In this document: positions 14,046 to 20,932 of the stretch, piece after piece | How positions within the stretch are numbered: position 1 is the first letter of the stretch | Layout: each line of letters starts with the position of its first letter | Assembly (NCBI GenBank): GCA_031272005.1 | Contig: JAISUQ010000020.1 | Location: forward strand, 1 to 23,960 | Reading direction: 5' to 3' | Origin: Coriobacteriales bacterium | GTDB taxonomy: Bacteria > Actinomycetota > Coriobacteriia > Coriobacteriales > UBA8131 | Length of the DNA stretch: 23,960 nucleotides | Made by a program: the position numbers and the translations under genes | Notes under the pieces: generated by a model | Told to the model about the DNA's origin: nothing | What the model saw: the letters and a program-made list of their open reading frames with translations, nothing else | Database searches by the model: none

Positions 14046-14554
14046 GATTGCACCTTGTAAGTATGATCAAAGGTCAGAACCTCATTTAGTCTGGAACTGG
14101 CAAAGCAGAATTGGTCATTTGGTTGCTGCAGCGCCAGCTGTTCAATTGTCAGTGTCACCAAGGCTTGGCTGGCGCGCCCAGCCATCAGCTGTTCGATGAA
14201 ATAGTCCACCGTCTCAATCACCCTGTCATCGGCTATGTGTCCGAAGATAATGTCAAAACCGTGGTCGATACTCGCTTTGTCGCTGCGTCTGTTGTTGCAG
14301 ACAAACAGCAGCCACTCCTCGTCGTAGCCGTTGAAGCTTTTCAGAATCAATTGATTCTCATATTGGAACTCATATACAGAAACTGTGGCTGTAGCCTTGT
14401 TGTTATCACGTTGCAGGGCTGTTCTGAGCGCCCATTGTTCAGCCTGTTCAGCCAGTGTCGTGGTGTAAAAACCAGGGCCAAAATCCAGCTTCTTACGTCC
14501 ACTAAAAGGGTCGGGAGTCTGTACCACTACATTACTGCCGTGGTAGAGTTTCAT
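14042..14554 (-). CDS. DUF3990 protein, putative ADP-ribosyltransferase-fold toxin
   Basis: 170 residues starting MKLYHGSNVVVQTPDPFSGR, then KKLDFGPGFYTTTLAEQAEQ. The LYHGS strand and the GFYTT-AEQA segment are the hallmarks of DUF3990, which resembles the NAD-binding core of ADP-ribosyltransferases. It is usually found beside DUF3791, and the pair is suspected to be a toxin-antitoxin system (inference). It overlaps the upstream and downstream genes by ATGA at both ends. It lacks a signal peptide and should act in the cytoplasm. Confidence 0.85.
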   Translation of the reverse strand: MKLYHGSNVVVQTPDPFSGRKKLDFGPGFYTTTLAEQAEQWALRTALQRDNNKATATVSVYEFQYENQLILKSFNGYDEEWLLFVCNNRRSDKASIDHGFDIIFGHIADDRVIETVDYFIEQLMAGRASQALVTLTIEQLALQQPNDQFCFASSRLNEVLTFDHTYKVQS

Positions 14555-14766
14555 GCCGCAATTCCCCGCTGTTCAAACCAGGCTCTGGCATCTGCGCAAA
14601 TCTCTGCGGAGGGCAGCGTGTGGCTGACGGGGTAAGTCTCCACCAGGAAATCCCAAAATCCCGAGGCTGTCATTCTTGCATACGCCAAATCCTGCCTACC
14701 GTCAAACAACTCATTGGCGATACGCTCAGTAATGTAAATCATGAACCAGGCAAGCTCTTTTGACAT
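14551..14766 (-). CDS. DUF3791-like protein, putative antitoxin
   Basis: 71 residues starting MSKELAWFMIYITERIANEL, with ASGFWDFLVETYPVSHTL and the ending CADARAWFEQRGIAA. This is the DUF3791 pattern: a short helical protein encoded immediately before DUF3990. The ATG at 14766 sits six bases after a TAGACT -10 box carried by the 122-bp repeat, so the mRNA is probably leaderless; an in-frame TTG six bases upstream would fall before the likely start point. The stop overlaps the DUF3990 ATG. Confidence 0.8.
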   Translation of the reverse strand: MSKELAWFMIYITERIANELFDGRQDLAYARMTASGFWDFLVETYPVSHTLPSAEICADARAWFEQRGIAA

Positions 14767-14769
14767 GCG

Positions 14770-14891
14770 CAAAGTCTACCACAGCCCATCCAATCCTGTC
14801 AGTTTCAATATGCGGAGAAGGGGTGACAATGGGTGGCAGCATGGGTGGCAGCATGGGTGCAGCGTGGACGGTTCTTTTTTGTCAACTTTTC
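14770..14891. repeat. 122-bp direct repeat, copy 2
   Basis: It is 119 of 122 bases identical to copy 1 and begins four bases upstream of the DUF3791-like ATG. It contains the same left arm of the MITE-like element, but no matching right arm was found downstream, so this copy is incomplete or solitary. It is part of the gene-free stretch 14767-15092. Confidence 0.9.
14773..14802 (-). promoter_or_regulatory. Repeat-borne promoter, copy 2 (leaderless start of the DUF3791-like gene)
   Basis: CTGACA, an 18-bp spacer and TAGACT preceded by TGG read on the minus strand. The -10 box ends six bases before the ATG at 14766, the same spacing as at the 1-337 and 6478-7632 genes. Confidence 0.55.
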
Positions 14892-14913
14892 AGCCTCTTG
14901 CTATGCTCACGCG

Positions 14914-14949
14914 GCGACAGTGGGAGTGACAGTGCGAGTGACATTGCAC
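14914..14949. repeat. Three 12-bp tandem units
   Basis: The units are GCGACAGTGGGA, GTGACAGTGCGA and GTGACATTGCAC. Period and sequence resemble the tandem units in the left arm of the MITE-like element, so this is probably decayed material of the same family. Confidence 0.55.
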
Positions 14950-15028
14950 AACGGGCGTGACAGCTAGCAGAGTTGTAACAGCTAAAGCGTGGATTGGCGA
15001 AAAAACCCCCACATACTCTTAGAATCGC

Positions 15029-15057
15029 TTGTCGAGCAGAGTGAGCCATGTTAGACT
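15029..15057 (+). promoter_or_regulatory. Promoter of the mazEF operon
   Basis: TTGTCG, a 17-bp spacer and TAGACT preceded by TGT. The predicted start point lies near 15064, about 30 bp before the mazE start. Confidence 0.5.
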
Positions 15058-15078
15058 GTATCTACTAACGTTGATACA
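15057..15078. promoter_or_regulatory. Inverted repeat, candidate MazE/MazEF operator
   Basis: TGTATC and GATACA are separated by 10 bp and begin at the last base of the -10 box. MazE-MazF complexes normally repress their own operon, and this is the only palindrome seen in the leader. Confidence 0.45.
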
Positions 15079-15092
15079 TGAAAGGAGCTGCA

Positions 15093-15380
15093 TTGGAAAC
15101 CGCCATTGCAACTTGGGGCAACTCTGAAGCAGTACGCATTCCGCAAGCTAAGCTGAAACAGGCTGGCCTCAAGCACGGGGATTCAGTGCGACTGGAGCTG
15201 AATAGCAGCGGGCGATTGGAGATTATCCCGCTTAAGCAAAGGCATCGTCACACGCACATAGCTCAACGCCTGACTTTTGACAAGCTGTTCGCCGGCTATG
15301 AGGGTGGGCAACTGGATAACTCCAAGGCTTGGCCAAACGACGAGCTGATCGGCGCTGAGCAGAAGGCTTGGCAGCCATGA
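15093..15380 (+). CDS. mazE: MazE-like antitoxin (AbrB/SpoVT fold)
   Basis: 95 residues. The N-terminal swapped-hairpin domain reads METAIATWGNSEAVRIPQAK, then AGLKHGDSVRLEL and LEIIPL, the standard MazE/AbrB pattern. The C-terminal half (FDKLFAGYEGG, KAWPNDELIGAE) is the toxin-binding tail. The TTG start at 15093 is preferred because AAAGGAG lies five bases upstream; the ATG at 15078 would place that site inside the gene. It neutralises the downstream MazF and binds DNA for autoregulation. It overlaps mazF by four bases. Confidence 0.88.
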   Translation: METAIATWGNSEAVRIPQAKLKQAGLKHGDSVRLELNSSGRLEIIPLKQRHRHTHIAQRLTFDKLFAGYEGGQLDNSKAWPNDELIGAEQKAWQP

Positions 15381-15721
15381 TTTGCGAGCAGGGCGATGTA
15401 GTGAGCCTGAACTTCAGCCCTTCAGTTCGCCATGAGCCGGCCGACCGGCATTATGGAGTTGTCATCAGTCCCTGGGAGGTCAACTCGATGTCAGCGCTGA
15501 CAGTGCTGGCGCCGGTCACATCGCTGGACAACCACTATCCTTTGCATGTGCGCATTGCCGACGGCAACTGCATCTATGGCTTCGTGCAATGTGAGGCAAT
15601 CAGGGCAATGGATTTGGGCGCCAGGGAACTGGGAGGAAGCGCTGAGGTAATCGGCACCCTGGATGATGATACCATGCAGCAGATAATGGCCAGAGTGTTG
15701 ATTGTCGTTGGCTTGGACTGA
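15377..15721 (+). CDS. mazF: MazF-like mRNA interferase toxin
   Basis: 114 residues starting MICEQGDVVSLNFSPSVRHE, then RHYGVVISPWEVN, LTVLAPVTS and the later CEAIRAMDL. These match the PemK/MazF beta-barrel, including the conserved GDVV start and the Arg-His-Y-GVV strand. MazF cleaves mRNA at short sequences; the site cannot be predicted here. The ATG overlaps the mazE stop (ATGA). The stop codon runs into a GAGGTGACAGTGGG repeat that forms a hairpin. Confidence 0.9.
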   Translation: MICEQGDVVSLNFSPSVRHEPADRHYGVVISPWEVNSMSALTVLAPVTSLDNHYPLHVRIADGNCIYGFVQCEAIRAMDLGARELGGSAEVIGTLDDDTMQQIMARVLIVVGLD

Positions 15722-15753
15722 GGTGACAGTGGGAAACGGCAGCCCGTGTCACC
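15720..15753. terminator. Repeat-derived hairpin after mazF
   Basis: GGTGACA (15722-15728) pairs with TGTCACC (15747-15753), with an inner GGG/CCC. It overlaps the mazF stop and lies 22 bp after the stop of the convergent tetR gene, so it could serve both. It starts with the 14-mer GAGGTGACAGTGGG, also found twice at 22807-22837. Confidence 0.5.
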
Positions 15754-15774
15754 ATCCTGCCACCTCTGGGTGTT

Positions 15775-16350
15775 TCAACTTCTGGCAGAGATTTTGGTGA
15801 CGGTAGCCAGGACTCCGTGGCCTAAATCACTTTGGATGATGTGGCCGAACAAGGCCGGGTCGCCGTTCTGGCCGTATTCACCTACCATGGCCAGCAGGCC
15901 GCTGATGATGAAGGTCAGCAGTGCCTTGTCCTTGTCCATCAGCTCTGCCTCACTGAGGCCGAGGGTTTGTAGCCACAGGCTGGTGACACGTTGCTTGAGG
16001 ATGTCCTTTTGCCAGGAGGCGCCGTGCGGCCCGGCCAGCAGGCTGATGCGCTTGAAGCGGCGGAGAACCTCGGGGTCGCTGGTGACCAGATTGGCCTCCA
16101 GCTGCCCGGCGGTAAAGGCGGTGAAGATGCGGGCTGGCAGGTCGATGAGCATATTGCTGTCCAATAGCTTAATAGCCATATCGTCCAGGCTGTCGAAATA
16201 GTAATAGAAGGTGTTGTGGTTGACTTTGGCCAGCCGGGAGATGGCGGCGATGGTCATCTCCCGATACGGTTTCTCGGCCAGCAGCTGCCAGAAAGCTTCC
16301 TCCATCCGCTCGCGAGCCGGGGTTCCCTGTCCCTGCTTTGGTCTGGACAT
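15775..16350 (-). CDS. TetR-family transcriptional repressor
   Basis: 191 residues. The N-terminal helix-turn-helix reads MTIAAISRLAKVNHNTFYYY followed by FDSLDDM, the TetR signature, at about residues 32-57. The C-terminal ligand domain is helical and not assigned. GAGGAGG lies upstream of the ATG. It is divergent from the truncated YhgE/Pip-type exporter gene, and a perfect 10-bp-arm palindrome between them overlaps this gene's own -10 box. It is likely a local repressor of itself and the exporter. Confidence 0.9.
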   Translation of the reverse strand: MSRPKQGQGTPARERMEEAFWQLLAEKPYREMTIAAISRLAKVNHNTFYYYFDSLDDMAIKLLDSNMLIDLPARIFTAFTAGQLEANLVTSDPEVLRRFKRISLLAGPHGASWQKDILKQRVTSLWLQTLGLSEAELMDKDKALLTFIISGLLAMVGEYGQNGDPALFGHIIQSDLGHGVLATVTKISARS

Positions 16351-16397
16351 TTTGACCTCCTCTATCCATAACCAGAAGAATTCGTCGGTACTGTCTG

Positions 16398-16424
16398 TAT
16401 AATTAGATTTATATTCTAATTATA
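16398..16424. promoter_or_regulatory. 27-bp palindrome, probable TetR operator
   Basis: TATAATTAGA and TCTAATTATA form perfect 10-bp arms around a 7-bp centre. The site is strikingly AT-rich in this GC-rich region and overlaps the -10 box of tetR as well as TATAAT sequences readable toward the exporter. Confidence 0.7.
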
Positions 16425-16446
16425 ATTCTGGACAAGGAGAAGTCAA
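16419..16446 (-). promoter_or_regulatory. tetR promoter
   Basis: TTGACT (16441-16446), a 16-bp spacer and a perfect TATAAT (16419-16424) on the minus strand. The -10 box is the right arm of the palindrome. Confidence 0.5.
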
Positions 16447-16484
16447 TGGCTCTGCCAGACAGAATGGAGGACTACGATGTTTGA
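16446..16484 (+). CDS. Possible 12-codon leader peptide
   Basis: ATG at 16446 has AAGGAG six bases upstream and reads MALPDRMEDYDV before a TGA that overlaps the start of the next gene. It may be a translational coupling device, or the ribosome binding site may simply be fortuitous. Confidence 0.3.
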   Translation: MALPDRMEDYDV

Positions 16485-16882
16485 GGTTTTGGGAAACCGC
16501 CGCTATGCACTGCCGTTGGTTGCTGTTCTGGTAATCTTTTGTGTGATGTCGCTGGTCGTCTATCCGATATTGAATGCAGCTCCCAAGGATGTTCCGTTTG
16601 CCCTGCTGAATCTGGATGAAGGGGCAGATACGCCGGCGGGGTATGTCAATGCCGGAGAGGCGATAGTGGAGAACATGACTGGCGGGGCGGCACTGCCGGC
16701 TGGTCAGGAATCACCGATTGTCTGGACGGTCTTTGACAGCCAGTCTGCGCTGGATGAGGCTTTGGAGAACAATGAGTTCTACGGTGCGCTGATTATCCCA
16801 GCGGGCTTTACCGCCGATACCGCTGCCGCCAAAGCCGCAGAGGTCCCAACTGGCGGTTGACGTAACCAATCTGGCGTGCTGA
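16477..16882 (+). pseudogene. Truncated YhgE/Pip-type ABC-2 membrane protein, N-terminal fragment
   Basis: The first frame gives 127 residues up to 16860: a membrane span (LPLVAVLVIFCVMSLVVYPI), then VPFALLNLDEGADTPAGYVN and a WTVFDSQSALDEALENNEFY segment, typical of the N-terminus of YhgE/Pip-like exporters several hundred residues long. After AAEVP the reading frame becomes TGG and stops. Shifting by one base at about 16849 gives LAVDVTN, as expected for the family, but this too stops at 16882. I read this as a frameshift plus loss of the rest of the gene. GGAGG lies six bases before the ATG at 16477. It is controlled, if at all, by the divergent TetR. Confidence 0.75.
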
Positions 16883-16963
16883 CATACCGTTGCCTTCTGC
16901 TCGCGATGGCTTGACAATTCTTTTCAGGCGTCAATTGAAACCGACATTCGCTGTCTGATGCAA

Positions 16964-16983
16964 GGCAATCGGTGCCGATTGCC
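16964..16983. promoter_or_regulatory. 20-bp perfect-arm palindrome upstream of the SDR gene
   Basis: GGCAATCGG and CCGATTGCC flank a two-base centre. It lies 81 bp before the SDR start codon. With no T-tract it is more likely a dimeric repressor or activator site than a terminator. Confidence 0.45.
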
Positions 16984-17063
16984 GCCTATTGTCATCTTGC
17001 GCCGATCTCTCTCAGAGAGTAAGAAGAAGCCACTATTGCAATAATGCGGAGAAGGAGGCACTC

Positions 17064-17873
17064 ATGACCTGCCAGGAAAGCCAATTGAAGTCGGAAATGA
17101 AACAGTATGATCTGCAGGGTCGCGTGGCGTTGATTACCGGCGCCAGCTCACGCGGTATCGGCAGCGCTTCAGCTGCATTGCTGGCTGCGGCCGGCGCCAA
17201 GGTCTTTTTGGCCGCCCGGCGCCAGGACAAGCTGGAGGAGGTAGCAGCAGAAATCACTGCTGCTGGTGGCGAGGCCGCTTATCTGGCTGGTGATGTCTCC
17301 GAAGAGGCTTTCTGCCAGGCGGCGGTCGAAGGCTGTGTCGCCAGATTCGGGCGGCTGGACATCATGGTACTCTCAGCCGGTATTTCTGGGTTGTCATCCT
17401 CAACTGCCCAGGGTTTTGACAATTGCTTCGATACCGACAACTGGCGCAATGTCCTGGGTACCAACCTGGACGGCACCTTCTTCATGATCAAGTATGGCTA
17501 TGCCGAATGTGCCAAGGGTGGCGTGGGCTCGATAATCATGGTTGGCTCCCTGGCTTCCTGGAAGTATGCCGGCTCCGGAGCCTATACGGCCACCAAGGGC
17601 GCCATCCGCTCTCTGACGCATTTCTTTGCTGGCGCTTTTGCGCCCTTGAAAATCCGGGTCAACACCATCTATCCGGGCATGATTGACACCGACATGACTC
17701 ACGGAGCAGTGGAAAACGAGACCTATCGTGAGATGTTCCTGGCGGGCATCCCCTTAAAGCGCATCGGCACTCCGGAAGACATCGGCAACTGCTCCCTGTT
17801 TCTGGCCTCCGATGCCTCGTCATTCATCACCGGCCAGCACTTTGTCGTCGACGGCGGCGACCTGATTGACTGA
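17064..17873 (+). CDS. Short-chain dehydrogenase/reductase (SDR, classical type)
   Basis: 269 residues. The Rossmann dinucleotide motif TGASSRGIG (25-33), the SAGIS strand (104-108, in place of NNAG), catalytic Ser162 and the YTATK motif (Tyr174, Lys178) are present. The family's usual VNTIYPGMIDTDM and closing FITGQHFVVDGGDLID also appear. Position 50-53 (AARR) favours NADP. It oxidises or reduces an alcohol or ketone substrate that cannot be named; gut actinobacterial SDRs include bile-acid and steroid dehydrogenases, which is only a possibility. The ATG at 17064 has AAGGAGG five bases upstream; the frame is open upstream without support. Confidence 0.92.
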   Translation: MTCQESQLKSEMKQYDLQGRVALITGASSRGIGSASAALLAAAGAKVFLAARRQDKLEEVAAEITAAGGEAAYLAGDVSEEAFCQAAVEGCVARFGRLDIMVLSAGISGLSSSTAQGFDNCFDTDNWRNVLGTNLDGTFFMIKYGYAECAKGGVGSIIMVGSLASWKYAGSGAYTATKGAIRSLTHFFAGAFAPLKIRVNTIYPGMIDTDMTHGAVENETYREMFLAGIPLKRIGTPEDIGNCSLFLASDASSFITGQHFVVDGGDLID

Positions 17874-17922
17874 TTGCGCGTCGGCTGATTCGGCTTCTCT
17901 ATCCACCCAGCTACACCCGTCA

Positions 17923-17953
17923 TCCTGAGCTCTCGCGCAGCGAGAGTTCAGGA
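17923..17953. terminator. Long hairpin after the SDR gene
   Basis: A 14-pair stem with a single G-T wobble and a GCA loop (TCCTGA outermost, CTCTCGC / GCGAGAG inside). No T-tract follows. It lies 50 bp after the SDR stop. Nothing else is recognised between it and the surface protein gene at 18106. Confidence 0.5.
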
Positions 17954-18105
17954 GCTGCGCCACCTGACGCGCCTGCTTCCCTCTAACACGTCTTGGTTGC
18001 GGGATTTGGGGGGATTGCGGGATCAGGTTTAATTGTTACTGGCGCTATGGCAATATCGTCGCTTCAAATTTTGAAGAAAATTTCAAAGGTTGCGAGGTTG
18101 TTGTC

Positions 18106-20781
18106 ATGGCCGGACGGTCTTACAGGGTTATTATTGCTATTACTCTCACAGTGGCGCTGGTGCTGGGTTGCTGGGGTACAGTGGGGCTGGCTGCTGGTGG
18201 GTCACCGGCTGGCTGGTCGCCGGCTGACGATGTGCAGGTGGCGGAGACAATCGTGCCTGCGTCGGGGCAGGCGCAGGATCTGCGGACAGAGCCGGCGGAG
18301 TTGCTGGGCAGTGACCCGGAGGTCGGCTCCGAACAGCAAGCGGAACCGGAAAACGACGACCAAGCGGCGCAAGTCGATGCCTCGCAAGCTGATGATGGTG
18401 GTGGGGCAGCTGCGCCTGCCACTGCCAACCCCGAACCCGACCCGGTGGCTGTCGATGTTGAGGCACCTGTGCCTCTCTCCGCATTATCAGCGGTACCCGA
18501 GAATCGGCAGGGCTTGGTTGGGGGAGAGGTGCTCATCGACCTCAGCACCACCTCGGCATCCAGCCGCTTGGACGGATACCGCGTCAGCGGCAGGGCGCCG
18601 CGCCGCATGTTGACTTTCGACGCTGCGGCCAGCGGGCGCAGCTATCGCATCAGTCAGAGTGGCGCCAGCAACTTCGAGTACATCAGCATCACACAGGCCG
18701 CGCCTGTCGACATTACATTGGCCGGCGTATCCCTCCTCTCCGACAAAAGCTCCACCGGCTCGCCGCTGCGTTTGAGCAGTGGCAGCGACCTGCGGCTGCA
18801 TCTGGTAGGCAGCAACCTGCTCAGCGGCGAGGGGCATCCGGGTAAGATCCGCGACAATTCCGGCATCTCGGTGCCTGCCGGCTGCAGCCTGACCATCGAC
18901 GGCAAAGGCGTGCTGCAGGCGCGGGGCGGCGTCCATTCGGCTGGCATCGGCGTGGGGCCGCTGAGCGATGAGCGGGGCACCACGCTCGGCAACATCACCA
19001 TCAACGGTGGCACGGTGCTGGCCGAGGCCGGGCTGCATGGCGCCGGCATCGGTTGCGGTTGGACCTCGCCGTTTGGCGGCCAGGTGACCATCAACGGCGG
19101 CACCGTGCTGGCTCAGGCCCGCTACTACCTCGACCCCGGCGACGGGCAGCTGGAAGTGGGGGCGGCCATCGGCGGCGCCTACGACGGCGCCCATAGTCCG
19201 GGTGGCTGCCGGGTTGTGATTACCGGCGGCTATGTGCAGGCGCGCGGCTTCGGTGGCGCCGGTATCGGCAGCGGTGCCGGCATCGGCGGCAGCCACGCCG
19301 ACCCCAGCGAAGTGTATATCAGCGGCGGAGAAGTCCACGCCTCCAGCGCCAACGGTGGGGCGGCCATTGGCGGCGGCGGTGGCAGCATCGCCCGCAGCGG
19401 CGGTGTTGTGGGCATCTCCGGCGGCAAGGTGGAGGCTATCTCGCGTGGCAGCGGTGCCGGCATCGGCGCTGGTGGCACGCACCGGGCAAATGGACATCCG
19501 GCCACAGTCGACCGGGTGCTCATCTCCGGCGGCGAGGTGACGGCTCGCTCCGAGGGCGATTACGGCATCGGCGGCGGCTCGGGTGGGGTGAGCAACGACC
19601 AGGTGGTCGCCCGCGGCGGCAGCGGCTGGGGCAGCAGCAGCGGTAGCAGTGCGGGCAGCGGCGGGCGTGGCAGTGGCGGGCGTGGCAGCAGCTACGGTAA
19701 CGGCAACGGCAGCGCAGGCAGCGCCCAGGCCGGCACCGGCCTGATACAGATCAACGGCGAGCAGGCGCTCGTCAAGGCCTATGGGATGCAGGCTGGCATC
19801 GGCGGCGGTCTGCCGGGTGACAGCAACACGGCTCCCGCCATCCTTTTCACCAGTGGCAACGTCGAATCTGTAGACGGCGGTGGCGTCACTCTCCGCACCA
19901 ATACGCCGCAACGCACCCGCAACGGTGACATGAACGGCAATCTGCCGCTCTACGCCACGCTGGCCCGGGTGCAGGACGGCAACGGCGTGCCGCTGGCCGG
20001 CGCTCTTGTCCGCATCCCCAACCTGCAGGCCAGCGGTTACACCTGGAGCGGACGTACCGACGCCAACGGCGAGGTCTACGCCTGGCTGCCGGCCAACGAT
20101 TCCAGCAACGCCAACGACCTGACCTGGGCGGTGGTAGACAACCCCAGCCTGGGCGAGCAATGGTTGAGCTGCCATGTGCTGCCCGCCAATACCGACCGGG
20201 CCAGCTTCAATGTCTTCGGCCTGGATAACGGCGGCAATCACCCTCAGCCGCCCAACCCGCCCAACCCGCCCGGCCCGCCGAATCCGCCTAACCCGCCCAA
20301 CCCGCCGATCGACGACGAGTTGAGCATCAGCTACCCGGCGCAGATGGTATTCATGGCCACCCCCGAGACCAACGGTGCCGTCCTCTCGCCGCTTTACCGC
20401 TTCAGCAATGCCAGCGAGCGCGCCGTGCAGGTCAGCTTCCAAAGCCTGCGGGTCATCGATGGTGACGGCGTGCAGTTCGTCGGGGCTTTGGACGGCGGGG
20501 GAGCAGGCCGCAACCCAACCCGCCCCAAGGTAGCGCTGAACCTGAAGCTTCCGGATGCCGCAATCCTGCCGGATGGCAATGGCTTCTCCCAGGGAGTGCC
20601 CTATATCGTTCCAGACGCTGGCACCAGCATGGCGTTGGGCGAGTTGGCTGGCACCAAGGCCAATGCCAATGGCATCCATGATGGCTATCTTTCGATTGGC
20701 GGTCTCTACCAGGGGAAATACCCTCAACAGCCATATTGCCCCCAGGCCGAGATAGTCTTCAGTTTTCACCTGGTGACCTGA
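18106..20781 (+). CDS. Large secreted beta-helix surface protein
   Basis: 891 residues. A signal peptide (1-30, ending near LAA) is followed by an acidic low-complexity region and a strand-rich domain. A right-handed beta-helix-like region (about 250-600) has at least seven turns of the form I-x-G-G-x-V-x-A ending in GAGIGxG. A Gly/Ser-rich insert occupies about 502-545. Next come a Cna-B/carboxypeptidase-regulatory-like domain (about 605-695), a PNPP-rich linker (713-735) and a C-terminal beta-domain (736-891). The last domain resembles the whole 196-aa secreted protein encoded at 21685-22275. There is no LPXTG motif or membrane anchor, so attachment must be indirect. It is probably an adhesin or carbohydrate-binding cell-wall protein. 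GAGG lies nine bases before the ATG. Confidence 0.85.
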   Translation: MAGRSYRVIIAITLTVALVLGCWGTVGLAAGGSPAGWSPADDVQVAETIVPASGQAQDLRTEPAELLGSDPEVGSEQQAEPENDDQAAQVDASQADDGGGAAAPATANPEPDPVAVDVEAPVPLSALSAVPENRQGLVGGEVLIDLSTTSASSRLDGYRVSGRAPRRMLTFDAAASGRSYRISQSGASNFEYISITQAAPVDITLAGVSLLSDKSSTGSPLRLSSGSDLRLHLVGSNLLSGEGHPGKIRDNSGISVPAGCSLTIDGKGVLQARGGVHSAGIGVGPLSDERGTTLGNITINGGTVLAEAGLHGAGIGCGWTSPFGGQVTINGGTVLAQARYYLDPGDGQLEVGAAIGGAYDGAHSPGGCRVVITGGYVQARGFGGAGIGSGAGIGGSHADPSEVYISGGEVHASSANGGAAIGGGGGSIARSGGVVGISGGKVEAISRGSGAGIGAGGTHRANGHPATVDRVLISGGEVTARSEGDYGIGGGSGGVSNDQVVARGGSGWGSSSGSSAGSGGRGSGGRGSSYGNGNGSAGSAQAGTGLIQINGEQALVKAYGMQAGIGGGLPGDSNTAPAILFTSGNVESVDGGGVTLRTNTPQRTRNGDMNGNLPLYATLARVQDGNGVPLAGALVRIPNLQASGYTWSGRTDANGEVYAWLPANDSSNANDLTWAVVDNPSLGEQWLSCHVLPANTDRASFNVFGLDNGGNHPQPPNPPNPPGPPNPPNPPNPPIDDELSISYPAQMVFMATPETNGAVLSPLYRFSNASERAVQVSFQSLRVIDGDGVQFVGALDGGGAGRNPTRPKVALNLKLPDAAILPDGNGFSQGVPYIVPDAGTSMALGELAGTKANANGIHDGYLSIGGLYQGKYPQQPYCPQAEIVFSFHLVT

Positions 20782-20932
20782 TAAGCACCGCCTGCTCCCT
20801 GCTTCAACACCAGGCTGGCCCTGGCAATTCCCCTTAACTGCCCCACTGCCCTCGACCGGGCTGGTGGTACAGACCCGGCATCGCCGGATATAAGCTCACA
20901 ACGTCTATTTGCAAACGAGAAAGGATGACATC

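Noticed and set aside
13600..14950. Tandem GGGTGACAGC-type units as a CRISPR array
   Set aside because: The units are 12 bp, directly adjacent, with no spacers and no cas genes nearby.
19230..19740. Glycine-rich repeats as a DNA minisatellite
   Set aside because: The repetition is at protein level (beta-helix turns with varied codons and lengths), not as near-identical DNA units.
18487..20769. A very long open frame (about 760 codons) antisense to the large surface protein
   Set aside because: It has no signal, domain or ribosome binding site, and its Ala/Gly/Val/Arg-rich composition is what GC-rich coding DNA gives on the opposite strand. The plus-strand frame has a signal peptide and ordered domains.
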